A stretch of 64,000 nucleotides of DNA. It comes from DATBVX01 sp963810775. GTDB lineage: Bacteria > Pseudomonadota > Gammaproteobacteria > Steroidobacterales > Steroidobacteraceae. The stretch covers positions 489,711 to 553,710 of the forward strand of contig CAWEOT010000005.1 in assembly GCA_963810775.1 (NCBI GenBank), in the 5' to 3' direction. Made by a program: the position numbers and the translations under genes. Numbering within the stretch: position 1 is the stretch's first letter; each line of letters begins with the position of its first letter. Positions 18,162-31,081 of this stretch are shown piece by piece. A model generated the notes under the pieces. The model had not been told where the DNA came from, did not search any database, and saw nothing but the letters and a program-made list of their open reading frames with translations.

Positions 18162-18920
18162 TCACGCCTTCGGTTTGCGGTACAGGTGCACGAACCGATC
18201 CGTCTTGCCACGGATTTCCTTGTCGAACACGATCTTGCTGCGATCGTCAGCCGCGTTGCGCAGCTTGTCGTAGTGCCCTTCGTACACGAAGCCGTGACTG
18301 GTGATGTCCTTGATCGCGAAGTCTTCATCCATGCGGTGCAGGGAGAGTGCGACACTGTCGCCCGCGCCCGCCTTCGCCGCGTGATCCACGATCAGGAAGG
18401 CGCCCCCCGGCTTGAGCGCCGTATAGATCTGGTCGAGAAAGTGAGGCTCATCGATCTTCGGCCAGCCGTTGAGCGGATCGGCATAAAAGAGGTCGTGATA
18501 TGACATCACGATGGTTGCCGCATCGAGCGTCGCAGTGCCGAGCTGCAGATCGCAACTCTCGATGACCGAGCGCTTGACGTTCGGCAGGCGCTTCTCGTCG
18601 CTGAAGCGCGCCTTGATGTCGTCCTTCGCGTAATCCTCGTACGGCACGTTGTTGACCATCAGCACTTCGCCTGACGGGCCGACGACATAGCTGATGAGCT
18701 CGCTGTAGTAGCCGCCACCGGCAAAGATATCGGCGACGTGCATCCCGGGCTTGAAACCCGCGAATGCCATGACCTCTGCGGGGCGCTCGCGTGCATCGCG
18801 CTCGCGGTCCTTGGCACTGCGTCCCGAGTGCGCAGCGGCCTGCTCGTAGACTGCGGTATCAGGCGCTGCCAGGCAGATGGACACTGCGACGATCAGGGTC
18901 GAAGCGATCAATGCACGCAT
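18162..18920 (-). CDS. exported SAM-methyltransferase-like protein
   Basis: A 252-residue protein with a signal peptide (MRALIASTLIVAVSICLA) followed by a class I methyltransferase fold: motif I VADIFAGGGYYSE near residue 73, and LKPGGAFLIVDH later. AGGAG lies six bases before ATG 18920. It belongs to a family of predicted methyltransferases with secretion signals. Because SAM is not expected in the periplasm, the activity is doubtful. It lies 14 bp after ssb, on the same strand, and converges on the feo operon. Confidence 0.8.
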   Translation of the reverse strand: MRALIASTLIVAVSICLAAPDTAVYEQAAAHSGRSAKDRERDARERPAEVMAFAGFKPGMHVADIFAGGGYYSELISYVVGPSGEVLMVNNVPYEDYAKDDIKARFSDEKRLPNVKRSVIESCDLQLGTATLDAATIVMSYHDLFYADPLNGWPKIDEPHFLDQIYTALKPGGAFLIVDHAAKAGAGDSVALSLHRMDEDFAIKDITSHGFVYEGHYDKLRNAADDRSKIVFDKEIRGKTDRFVHLYRKPKA

Positions 18921-18934
18921 GATGGCTCCTCGAG

Positions 18935-19399
18935 CTAGAAGGGAATGTCGTCGTCGAACTCGGTGTCGCGCTCGCCGCCGCTCGCGGCAGGTTCGGGTGC
19001 ACCGGTACGTGCCGGCCTGGCTTCTCCACCCGCACCACCAGCTGCGCCGCCGCCTCCTCCACCGCGTCCGCCCAGCATCTGCATTTCGCCCGCGATGATT
19101 TCCGTGCTGTAGCGATCGTTGCCCTGCTTGTCCTGCCACTTGCGGGTGCGCAAGCGCCCTTCGATGTAAACCTGTGAGCCCTTGCGCAGGTATTCGCCCG
19201 CGACTTCGGCCAGCCGCCCGAACAGTGCGACGTTGTGCCACTCGGTCCGCTCCTGCCATTCATTAGTCTGCTTGTCTTTGTAGGATTCCGAAGTCGCCAC
19301 GCGCAGATTCGCCACAGACGTGCCGCTAGGCATCGACTTGGTTTCGGGATCGGCTCCGAGGTGGCCGATGAGAATCACCTTGTTGACGCCGCGAGCCAT
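18935..19399 (-). CDS. ssb: single-stranded DNA-binding protein
   Basis: A 154-residue SSB with the OB fold (MARGVNKVILIGHLGADPE onward, with WHNVALFGRLAEVAGEYLRKG), a Gly/Ala-rich linker at about 110-140, and the acidic tip DDDIPF that recruits replication and repair partners. It is divergent from uvrA, as in enterobacteria. ATG 19399 matches the family start; upstream in-frame sequence is not protein-like. Confidence 0.95.
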   Translation of the reverse strand: MARGVNKVILIGHLGADPETKSMPSGTSVANLRVATSESYKDKQTNEWQERTEWHNVALFGRLAEVAGEYLRKGSQVYIEGRLRTRKWQDKQGNDRYSTEIIAGEMQMLGGRGGGGGGAAGGAGGEARPARTGAPEPAASGGERDTEFDDDIPF

Positions 19400-19565
19400 G
19401 GAAGCCTCCGAGACAGACGTGAGATCGGACGTGACGATGGTCAATAGGACGATGAAGGAGCGGTATTCTATGCGCCGCCACCGGGGGATGCATCTGCAAC
19501 CCTTGCGGAAACTGACAGAAACGCGGCAACTCGACCTATGCACTGCAGTCGGGCTCTACCCTGCT

Positions 19566-19595
19566 TTGCGCCGAACTTGACGCCACGCGTATAGT
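19566..19595 (+). promoter_or_regulatory. possible uvrA promoter
   Basis: TTGCGC (19566-19571) and TATAGT (19590-19595) are separated by 18 bases, about 85 bp upstream of the uvrA ATG. I found no LexA-type CTGT-N8-ACAG palindrome in the ssb-uvrA interval. Confidence 0.42.
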
Positions 19596-19680
19596 ATCCG
19601 GCTGGCATTTTTTGCCGCCTGATGAGCAGTTGCACGGCCTGATCCTTTACACGCACCCGCCGCCGCCGACCAGTTACGCG

Positions 19681-22545
<2,865 letters not shown>

Positions 22546-22588
22546 TTAGAGATGTGGGCCAACCGCCGCCCGCCAGCCTCGCAAGAAA

Positions 22589-23002
22589 TCAGCGGTCCCA
22601 GCACCGTTGAGGAGTAGCGGCCAACGATCCCGTCACTGCGCGTGCGTTGGTCTGAGTGAGGGTAAAGTTAGCGCACTGCGCGTCTGCAACCTGAGCGCCC
22701 TGCGGCACAGCCTGCAGGCTGAAAGTCGTGGCCGTCGCCGCCGCGGCTTCGCTGATCTGGTAGGTACCCTCAGGTGTCGTAAACGGCAGTACCACGCATC
22801 CGACATAGGTGTTGGTGCGCGTAAAGCAGCGCTCGAGGTTCTGTGCTGTCTGCGTCAGTGCAGTCTTTGCATTGGCTCGATTGGTGCGCAGCACCTGCTG
22901 CCGATAGCCTGGGTAGGCGATGGCGGCCAGGATGCCGATGACCACTATCACCACCATCAGCTCCATCAAGGTCATGCCGCGTTGATGACGAATGCTGCTC
23001 AT
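22589..23002 (-). CDS. pilE: type IV pilin-like protein PilE
   Basis: A 137-residue minor pilin of the type IVa system. The prepilin peptidase site is G-MTLMELMVVIVVIGILAA, with cleavage after Gly9 and Glu5 of the mature protein present. The C-terminal part has cysteines that probably form the D-region disulphide. AAGGAG lies just before the ATG. It ends the minor-pilin operon and converges on uvrA. Confidence 0.9.
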   Translation of the reverse strand: MSSIRHQRGMTLMELMVVIVVIGILAAIAYPGYRQQVLRTNRANAKTALTQTAQNLERCFTRTNTYVGCVVLPFTTPEGTYQISEAAAATATTFSLQAVPQGAQVADAQCANFTLTQTNARAVTGSLAATPQRCWDR

Positions 23003-23063
23003 GAAAGCTCCTTGGACATCTCCCGCGCCCTCTCCCAGCGGGAGAGGGCTTCGAGAGTGTTGC

Positions 23064-26000
23064 CTATCTGACCTGTCGCCACGACTGACGCCCGAGCGCG
23101 TTGGCGCCAGGATTTTCGATCGTCATCTGGATGTTGCCGGACGTGCCCGGCGTGTACTTGTACTCCGCCTTCTCGCCCGCGAGGATGCCGGGCTTCGGCG
23201 TGATGCCGACCTCCGACTGCAGACCACTCATCGGTCCCGTGTAGGTCGATCCATCCGGCAGCGTTACGGTGACCATGTCCTGGTTGTCGAATTTGCCGTC
23301 ACGATTCACGTCGAATGGCGGCAGCTGCAGGTGTGAGCCCGTCAGCGCATCCATTTCCATCAGCCAGCTCGTGCCACCCGCGTTACAAGGGTCCGGATCC
23401 GGGATCAGGGTCGTGAAGATCACGCGACCGTTGCGCAGGATGGAATCGGTCACCTGCATCTCGCCCTTGAAGCCGGCCGGCGGCGGAAGACCCGGCGTAC
23501 CCGAGAGCAGATCCATGTACCAGCCGCGCGTGTTCGCCGCAGCCGGGTTCTGACTCGTGATACGTGCAGGTACAGTGTAGGTCGTGTCGTCCGCGGTGCT
23601 GACCGGGTCGTTGCCTGCGTTCACGAACGTGAACATCTTTTCAACCAGGATCTGCTGCGGCGTGAGTGTCGGGGCGCGGCCGACCAGCGGGTCCGTGGCG
23701 CCCGCATTGGGGTCGATGATGCCGTAGAAGGTCTGCGTTCTCTGGTTCGCAGGCAGCGGCGGTACGACCTTATCGTTCGCTTCGAGGAACTTGCCGGTTC
23801 CGAACAGCACCACCATGCCGGCACCCTTCGGACCGCGGCCGACTTCCGGTCGCGAGGTGATCGGCTGGCGCCGGCCAGCAGAATCCTGTGCGACGTAGAG
23901 CGGCACGGGCGTGGTGCCCGAATAGTAGGAGACGTCCCAGTTGGCCGAATTGCCATCGGGGAACTTGAACTTCCACATGTTTCCGAACAGGTCACCCGCG
24001 TAGGCGAAGTCGACCATCGAATCGCCATTCATATCCACCAGTGCAGGCGTCGCAAGCCCATTCGGCCGGCCCTGGGCCAGCGGATCCTGCGCGGCACCCA
24101 CCTTGGTATCGATCTTCTTGATCAGGTTGCCCGTCTGGATGTCCACGATGTAGAGCACGGCATTGCCGGTCGTGCTGACCGCACCGCCTGCAGCTGCATC
24201 GTTCTCGGTGTTGTTGTAGCCGTTGCCGAAGACCGCCACCCACTTGCCGGCTGTCACGCCGTTGTTGGGCATGCGCACGATGGCCGGACGGCTATAGGTA
24301 TAGCCGAGATCAAGCGTTGTTGTTGTTGGCGTTGGCGTCGCCGTCCTTGTCGCTGTACTGCCACATGAAGATGTTGCTGGCGTTGTCTTCGTTGGGGAAG
24401 AGGCCCGGGTTCGTGATGTCGAGCGCGTAGATACCCTGGCCACCCTTGTTGAGACCACCGACCAGCACCGTGTGCCAGGCGCCGCCGTAGAAGACATCGC
24501 CAACCGTTGGCGTGCCATCGACGAAGTAGCGATGGGTGTAGGAGGTCTTGGTGAGCTCGGGCAGATTTCTGAATACCTGGCCCGGGATGAAGGCCATGCG
24601 TTCCACGCCTGACGTGGCGTTGAACGCGTGCAACATGCCGTCGTTGGCTCCCGCGTAGACGATCTTCTCGCGACCCGCCTTGAGCGTGCGGAAGGCCGAG
24701 TACGGCGCAGTCTCCAGGGTGTCGGCGTAGAGGAAGGCTGGCTTGCCCACGAACACTGGCGCGGATGACACGATGTCACCCAGCACATTTCGGTATGGCA
24801 GCACCGGTCGATTGCGGAACACCGGCGCTATGTTGTTGACGCGATCTTCGCGTACGCCGTCGCCGCGCAGGTAGTTGAGACGATACTGGCCCCAGTCAGT
24901 CGGGATCGACGGATCGGTTTGCCGGAGCAGTCCCTTGCGGGTTGCATCCAGTATCGCGCCCGTGCCGGTCCAGCGGAACTTGGCAGCGGTGCTGTTGGTG
25001 TTGACGGTAATGATGCTGCGACTGTCCGGTGCCGGAATGACTTTGCCCGCATCCCACTCTTCTGTGGTCGCGAGGGTGCCATCCATTGCCACCGGGAACG
25101 ACAGGAGCTGGCCCGACCAGTCGCCACTATTGAACTTTGCCTGGTACACGCGCGTGTCGCTCGAGATCGAACCCGAGTTCACCGACGCGGAGGAAGCCGA
25201 GGCCACGCGCGAGACGATTTCCTTGAAGGCCTTGGTCAGCTGAGCGTTCAGCGTGAGAGCGTTGGTCACCAGGAAGTAGTTGTCCGGGTCACCATCGTTA
25301 TCCTCGTCCCACTCGGTGCTGAGGTTCGGCCTGCCGTTATTGTCCTGGTCCTGGAAGCCGCCCCACTTGGCGGCGTACCAGAGCGGATCCTTGAGCATTT
25401 CTCCGCCCCCGCTCGCTCCGGGCGAGAAGGTGCGCGTATGCACGAGCGGCAGCTCCTTGCCGTCTTTCCAGGAGTCGGCGCCGGCGTCCGGCGCCGGAGG
25501 CGTGCCGGTGAACGCATCAGGGGTATCGAGGAAGTAGTCCGGGTCGTTGGCAGCGGCCGTATCCTTGTCACGCACCTCGAAATAGATACCGTCGCGATCG
25601 GTGCCGGATATGACGTAACCAAGGTGCTGAATGAGGCTGCCGGCAGCATATTCGGAGGTCACTGTCACATCGACGGACCCGCCGACGACGTTGTATTCGT
25701 AGATGGCAATCGCGTCCATGTCATGGTCGGCGCCCTGCTCCACGTCTTCGTAGTTCACGCGGAACTTGCCCGACGTCGCCGTGAGGGAATCGACATAGAA
25801 GTCGACGATCTGGTTCGTGGGCTGGAATGCAGTGCTTGCAGCCGAGACGTTTACGCCACCCACGCTGCCGCCGACGGTCTTGGCGAACGGCACGATCGTG
25901 ATCTTCCTGCCGTTGATGGGAATTTCGATCCGGGGCAGTGGCGAGGCGAGTGCAACCGCAAACGTTGAGGCCTTCTGATCTCCAGTCATGGGATTCAGAT

Positions 26001-27714
26001 CGGTCGTGACTCCATAGTGCGCAACGCTTGCCGAGTAGTAACCACCCTGCTTGGTCGGCTCCTCGGGCGCGAGACCGCGGATGTCACCGAGGCTGCTGAC
26101 ATCTTTCGCCGTCGGGGCATGGTCATTGTTGAGACCCGACTCGCCGATGAAGATCTTGCGCGTGCCGCCGAGCCCAGGCTCGTTGTCCCAGATCGTCTGG
26201 CCCTCATTCTTGACGTTGAGGCCGGCGAGATCACCGACGAATCCCGCGCCGAAAGCGGTTCCAGGTAACTTATCCGTGTCGTACGACGGGTTGATGTCGC
26301 TGATTACGGTCTCGAACGGCTTGGCGCAACGTGGGTTGGAGCTGTAGGGATCATCCCAAGTGGCCACCGGCAGCCCGCCACCAGGGAGCGAGAGCTCTTC
26401 GCCAGCACCGAATGCTGAAGTGAACAGACCCGTCGGTGCCTGCTTGCCGGCGAAGTAACGCAGGCCTTCATACATCATCTCGCCGATCGGGTTGCCCCAC
26501 ATCTGGCACTCACCGGCGGTGATCGGCCCAGTGACGTTCCAGCCGCAATTGTACTGGTAGCTGCCGCCGAACCCTGTGGTCCGCAGGCGATTGAGCGTCT
26601 CGATGACGCCAGTGACACCGGTATTGAAAGTACCATCGGCGGTGTTGATCTCGTTCGCGATCGAGCTGACGGTGCGCCTGAGGACGCCACCATCCGTATT
26701 GCGCGCGTAGGAGCCCGTGAGTAAGCCGAACTTCATCAACTCAGTGCCGGCGACGCCGCCCTGCGCCTCGCCGAAGTCCTGCAGCAGGCCCGTGGGCTTG
26801 TAGGTGGGAGCGGCGCCGTAAGGACGACAGTTCGATTCGACCGTGTTGACGCCAAGGCCAGTGTCGCAAACTCTGACGCGGACCTGGTAGTCAGTCGGCA
26901 CCGGAGCGAGGGTCTGGCGAATCTCCTTGCCCGCGGCGTCGGTGCCAACCACGACCTGATCGTTTCCGACCGGCCGCTCGATGCTCACCCAGTTCCAGAT
27001 CTTGAGCGGCTGGCCGGCTGAGTCCTGCTTGTTGGTGATGACGCGCAGGAGCGGGTTGGTCTGTCCGAGCAGCGTCGTGTTGACGAACAGATGGCTGGAA
27101 TTAGCCGCAGGTATCGACAGCGGCGTGTACTCGGTGATGTTGTAACCGTCCTTGGCGACACTTTCGTATGATTTGCCCCAGCTGTGGGCGTCCTGCGGAA
27201 GCAGTGAGCGTTCCAGCACCGTGACCGCTGACGCGCCGGTGCCGTCCGTGGAACGGTAGCCACCGTAGAGCACTTTGCGCAGCGCATCGATGCGGCTCAT
27301 GGTGATGTAGTTCAGCCAGTCACCACTCCATTGCCCCGAACACTTCTTGTTGGCCGTGACCGAGGCGGGATTGAAGCGATTGTTGCCGCTGTCATAGCTG
27401 TAGCACTTGAACGAATCGAAGTAGCCGTAGTAGTTGATCTTGAACGTGCCATCCGGATTCAACAGATAACCGTCGTAGCCGACGTCGAGCGTGCCGTCAC
27501 TATCGAGATCCGTATGGTCGTTGTACGCCTCGTAGTAGAGCTTGTGGTCGCGGCCCATGACCAGCATGTTGAGCGGCGCCACCGTGCCATTGAGAAACAG
27601 TGGCGCGTCGCTGAGGACAGGCACCGCTGCGATGGCAGTTCCCGCCTGGATCGCCGTGAGAGCTGCCGCGGCAGCAGCGATCATCAGTCGGGTGTAGAAG
27701 GATTTGACGCTCAT
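23064..27714 (-). CDS. pilY1: pilus tip/assembly protein PilY1, frame broken once
   Basis: Large secreted protein that sits at or near the type IV pilus tip and promotes assembly and adhesion. The first frame (27714 to 24310) starts with a signal peptide and carries Asp-rich loops such as DQDNNGRP and DNDGDPD. It ends shortly after DKDGDANANNNNA. The second frame (about 24330 to 23064) continues with LGYTYSRPAIVRM and the beta-propeller region. The span is 4651 bases, one over a multiple of three, so one extra base lies at about 24310-24340 by a run of AAC triplets. The joined length of about 1550 residues is normal. GGAGAG precedes the ATG. Sequence error or a real off state are both possible. 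Confidence 0.9.
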
Positions 27715-27756
27715 GTCAGCTCTCCGATAACCGGTTCTGTGCAGTGGGGTCGTTGG

Positions 27757-28299
27757 TCAGAAGCGACGTGTGTACGTGGTCTCGAGAACCGCGCGAGCGG
27801 TTTCGCTGCCACCAAATGAATGTGCGGTCACGCGATAGAAATCGCGCCCTTCGGGCGGGCCGTGACCAGTCGTGAGACTGTCCGGAATGAAGCCGAGCTC
27901 CTCGGTAAGGTTCAGAGGATCGATGCTCACGTCAGCAATCTGCTTGGTGCCGGCGACTCCATATTCCTGGGCGGTGGCAACCCACCAGGCCTTGGTGCGA
28001 TCGCGAAGCGGCGTCGCTGACATGCCCTCGATGACATTACGCTGCCACACCACACACGGCAGGGCCGAGCAGTTGTCAGGCCGCGTAACCATGACGCGGA
28101 TGCGGTCTTCGGCGTCGCGCAGTCCCGCTTCGGCGCCCTGGAAGGCAAGATTGATGTTGCGCGTGTTGCCAGCCATGCGCTCTTCCATGCCGGTGGTCTG
28201 CATGGCGGCGAGGCCGAGCAGCGTCATCACGAGCAGCAGTAGCAGGCTCACGACCAGGATGGCGCCCGACTGACGGGACCGGGGAAACTGCATTTGCAT
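27757..28299 (-). CDS. pilX: minor pilin assembly protein PilX
   Basis: Minor pilin-like protein with an N-terminal segment QSGAILVVSLLLLLVMTLLGLAAMQTT in two parts (residues 9-35), followed by GMEERMAGNTRN and AFQGAEAGLRDAE, the PilX N-terminal signature. The length of about 180 residues is usual. ATG 28299 is chosen; GTG 28311 is also possible and would put the start 6 bp after the pilW stop. It lies between pilW and pilY1, as in other type IVa minor-pilin operons. Confidence 0.9.
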   Translation of the reverse strand: MQMQFPRSRQSGAILVVSLLLLLVMTLLGLAAMQTTGMEERMAGNTRNINLAFQGAEAGLRDAEDRIRVMVTRPDNCSALPCVVWQRNVIEGMSATPLRDRTKAWWVATAQEYGVAGTKQIADVSIDPLNLTEELGFIPDSLTTGHGPPEGRDFYRVTAHSFGGSETARAVLETTYTRRF

Positions 28300-28317
28300 G
28301 GGACTACTCACTGGAGT

Positions 28318-29310
28318 TCAGATGGCGACGTTGCGCAACGCCGCGGTGGTGGTGAAAAGCATCCGTTGGCGGCGATCGTTGAAGGGACCGACGTTGGTGC
28401 CGAGCAGGCTGTACGTCTGGGCGTCGACGTCGTTACCCGATTGCTCCGAGCGCACCAGGAGGGAAACGGATACGCTGACGATGTTGGCCCAGTTGGTTAC
28501 GGCATTTGCCGCCACGTAGTTGTTGACGATGCGATCCGCATCGGTGTCTTCGCCGTAGACGATCTGCAGCGCCTGCACGCCTTCGACCAGTTCTTCCGGC
28601 GTGCTGCTACCCACGCCACGCCACAGTGAGTTGTTGCGCACGTAGTAGACCACTGTCTGCATCGGGATCAGTCGTGCATCCCTCTGATAGACATATGAGA
28701 GGTTGTTGGTCGAGTTGCCTGGGCCGGCGGCCGTGGCTCCACCGGCCACATGCTGAGCCGCCCCTGCCGCAAATCCGGTCACCTGGAACACGGTCGAGGC
28801 GTTGCAGTCGGTGATCATCATGATCCCGTTGGCAACTGCCGCCGCGACTTGAGGGTCGGCGGTTGCACTCGCCAGGTTGTTCGTTACGCGTTGTGATGTT
28901 CCTTCGCGCTGGGAGACACGCAGCAGGATCGCATCGCTGCCGTCCTGCGCTGCCTGCGCTGCGGGAATCACTGCAGTGGTCAGTGCGGGGGACCAGGAAC
29001 CCGGGCCAGTCGACTCGAAGCCCTGCATTGGTCGCGAGTAGTCCCAACGCAGCGCCGTGGGCGTATTGAGTGTGGTGTTGAAGGGCACTGCTTTTGCGCA
29101 GCCCATGTAACCGGACGCACGGATGTCTCGCACGATCAGGTCGAGAGCCATCCGGCCGTTTTCCTGCAGCCGGGCGACCTTCTCATTGGAGAGATACGTG
29201 ACCTTCGAGCTCGCGAAGATCGAGAGGACGCCGGCCATCAGTATCATGCTCAGGGTCACGGCCACCATCAGCTCGACGATGCTGAAGCCGCGTTGCATGT
29301 GTTGTTTCAT
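28318..29310 (-). CDS. pilW: minor pilin PilW
   Basis: A 330-residue prepilin-like protein with peptidase motif RG-FSIVELMVAVTLSMILMAG near residue 7 and the conserved segment ENGRMALDLIVRDIRASGYMGC. ATG 29310 has GAGG five bases upstream; a start further out at 29328 is not supported. It is part of the fimT-pilV-pilW-pilX-pilY1-pilE operon, whose products prime pilus assembly. Confidence 0.92.
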   Translation of the reverse strand: MKQHMQRGFSIVELMVAVTLSMILMAGVLSIFASSKVTYLSNEKVARLQENGRMALDLIVRDIRASGYMGCAKAVPFNTTLNTPTALRWDYSRPMQGFESTGPGSWSPALTTAVIPAAQAAQDGSDAILLRVSQREGTSQRVTNNLASATADPQVAAAVANGIMMITDCNASTVFQVTGFAAGAAQHVAGGATAAGPGNSTNNLSYVYQRDARLIPMQTVVYYVRNNSLWRGVGSSTPEELVEGVQALQIVYGEDTDADRIVNNYVAANAVTNWANIVSVSVSLLVRSEQSGNDVDAQTYSLLGTNVGPFNDRRQRMLFTTTAALRNVAI

Positions 29311-29331
29311 GATTGCCTCGCGACGCATGAG

Positions 29332-29787
29332 TTACAGCCGGGTGTCGGTGACAAACTGCACCGGGGCTTCGACCCCGCGTGAGTCATCCCAGCGAATGGT
29401 GATTCGCACGATGTTCGGATCGCCGGTTACCGCGGCGTCCGTCGTGATCGCGCCGTCGCCGGCCGGCAGAGTGGCCGCCAGCGAGGTCTTCCAGGCGCCT
29501 ATGTCGATATCGGCCAGTGTCGCGGGTGCGGCCGGCGTTGCGCCCAGGGCAATGTTGTAGCCGCCGGCCACTGCCACGGTGCGGTTGGCGCGCATGCGGT
29601 CCGCAATGTCGTAAGCGAGCGCGGTAGCCTGCGAGCGCGTGTGCGCGGCGTGATTGTTGCGCAGGCTGGTCATCTGCAGCGCCGCGACCCCGAGCAGCCC
29701 GATCGAAAGCACCAGCAATGCGACCAGTGTCTCGACCAGGGTCATGCCGCGTTCACGACTATCGTTCATGGTGCAAGGCGTGTTCAT
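29332..29787 (-). CDS. pilV: minor pilin PilV
   Basis: A 151-residue minor pilin with motif RG-MTLVETLVALLVLSIGLLG from residue 12 and the PilV-typical ALQMTSLRNNHAAHTRSQA. ATG 29787 is chosen for its family-like N terminus. It lies 30 bp after the broken fimT frame. Confidence 0.9.
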   Translation of the reverse strand: MNTPCTMNDSRERGMTLVETLVALLVLSIGLLGVAALQMTSLRNNHAAHTRSQATALAYDIADRMRANRTVAVAGGYNIALGATPAAPATLADIDIGAWKTSLAATLPAGDGAITTDAAVTGDPNIVRITIRWDDSRGVEAPVQFVTDTRL

Positions 29788-29816
29788 AGGTTGCCGTTCC
29801 AATTGGATCTCGCTAC

Positions 29817-30390
29817 TTAAGGACACACGGCTTGCGCGGTACTGACGCGTCCCGCCGTGCTCACGGTTATGCAGCGCGCCGTATTGGCGGGCGCGCCACT
29901 CTTGAAGAGGGAGAAGTTGGTTGCACCGATCGGGTTCGGCATGCCGGTCGAGGTGTACTGCAAGAAATTGCGGGTCGGCGAAACGGGCGCGGTGCCTACT
30001 ACTGAATTGAGCTGCAGCCCACCCTGAATCGCAGGCCACACCTGCAGGACCTGGTCCCCGGTCTCGACCGGCACCGCGGGATTCACAACGCCCGCTGCGC
30101 CATTGCCGTCCGTGAACACGATCCAGCCCGTGCCCCAGGTTGCGCTGCCAGCACAGCTCGTGCCGTTAGTGCTCGAGCAGACACTCACTGCTAAGCCGCG
30201 CTTGACCGACTCGCTGCGCGCGTATGTTAAGCGCCGATACCAGCTCGTTGGTTTGCGCAGTAATGCGGTTGTTGCGAATGATCTGAACGAAGCTCGGCAC
30301 GCCCACGGAAAGCAGGACGGCCATTACAGCAATGGCGGTCATCAGCTCCAGAAGCGTGAAGCCCTTGGCAGTGGCGATGTGTGTACGCAT
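29817..30390 (-). CDS. fimT: minor pilin FimT/GspH, frame broken once
   Basis: First gene of the minor-pilin operon. The N-terminal frame (30390 to about 30225) has KG-FTLLELMTAIAVMAVLLSVGVPSF. The GspH/FimT C-terminal domain continues in another frame (about 30215 to 29817), for example SVCSSTNGTSC and GWIVFTDGNG. Reading across, the expected family segment ARSESVKRG appears if one base is dropped at about 30218-30226. The span is 574 bases, one over a multiple of three. The joined length of about 190 residues is normal. Confidence 0.85.
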
Positions 30391-30430
30391 GGCGCGCGTT
30401 ATCGCTGCGCGCGCGGCGGCGCTCAAACCG

Positions 30431-30445
30431 AACCGATGATCGGTT
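30431..30445. promoter_or_regulatory. 15-bp palindrome upstream of fimT
   Basis: AACCGATGATCGGTT is a perfect 7-1-7 inverted repeat 41 bp upstream of the fimT start. It could be a regulator-binding site for the pilin operon or a chance palindrome. No promoter could be placed with confidence in the surrounding 223 bp. Confidence 0.35.
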
Positions 30446-30613
30446 TCAAGGCACGGACGAGTGGTCGCCCGGCGGAATCGAATTCACATTCCAGTAGGGG
30501 GTGACGCGGTACTCAGATTGAGTCCGACGAAACATAACGCGCGCAGCTTGTCATAACTGCGCTCCTTACTTCTTATGATGCGCGCGCGAGCTTACGAAAT
30601 CGCGCGCGACAAC

Positions 30614-31063
30614 TCAGGCGCTGCGCCTCATCATCTTGCGGATTTCCGCAAGGTGGGCCTCCTCCGCCGCGATCTGCGCACGCGCGAATTCTTCCAGCAT
30701 GATGCTTTCGCCAGCTACCAGCGACAGGAGCTTGCGGTACTCAGTAAGCCCTACTTCCTCGTGCGCCAGGGCTTCCTTGAGGATGTCGTCCACGCTGTGC
30801 TTGTGAGTCTCGAGCAATTCGCCGATCTTGAGCGACGGATGCCCGCCCAGTGCAGTGACGTGCTCGCCAGTGAGCACGGCGTGCGCCATAGACTCAGTTG
30901 ACTGCGTGCGCAGCCAGGCAGTGATGGGAATGCGGTGGTGGCCGAAGATCATGAAGCTGTAGTGCAGGTAACGCACGACGCCCGCGAGCTCGAGCTCCAG
31001 GATCCGATTGAGCGTGGCGACCACCGTTTGCGTATCCAGCGAAGCTGCGCGCGCCTTGTTCAT
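30614..31063 (-). CDS. ferritin-like/bacterioferritin-type protein
   Basis: A 149-residue four-helix-bundle protein. Candidate di-iron ligands are visible: E in LELELAGVVRYLHYS, E and H in STESMAHA, HEEVGLTEY, and EEAHLAEI near the C terminus. It resembles bacterioferritin-related proteins that store or detoxify iron. No haem-ligand Met is obvious. GAGGAG precedes ATG 31063. It lies 18 bp after the small exported protein gene and could share its transcript. Confidence 0.82.
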   Translation of the reverse strand: MNKARAASLDTQTVVATLNRILELELAGVVRYLHYSFMIFGHHRIPITAWLRTQSTESMAHAVLTGEHVTALGGHPSLKIGELLETHKHSVDDILKEALAHEEVGLTEYRKLLSLVAGESIMLEEFARAQIAAEEAHLAEIRKMMRRSA

Positions 31064-31081
31064 GATCAGAGCTCCTCGGGT

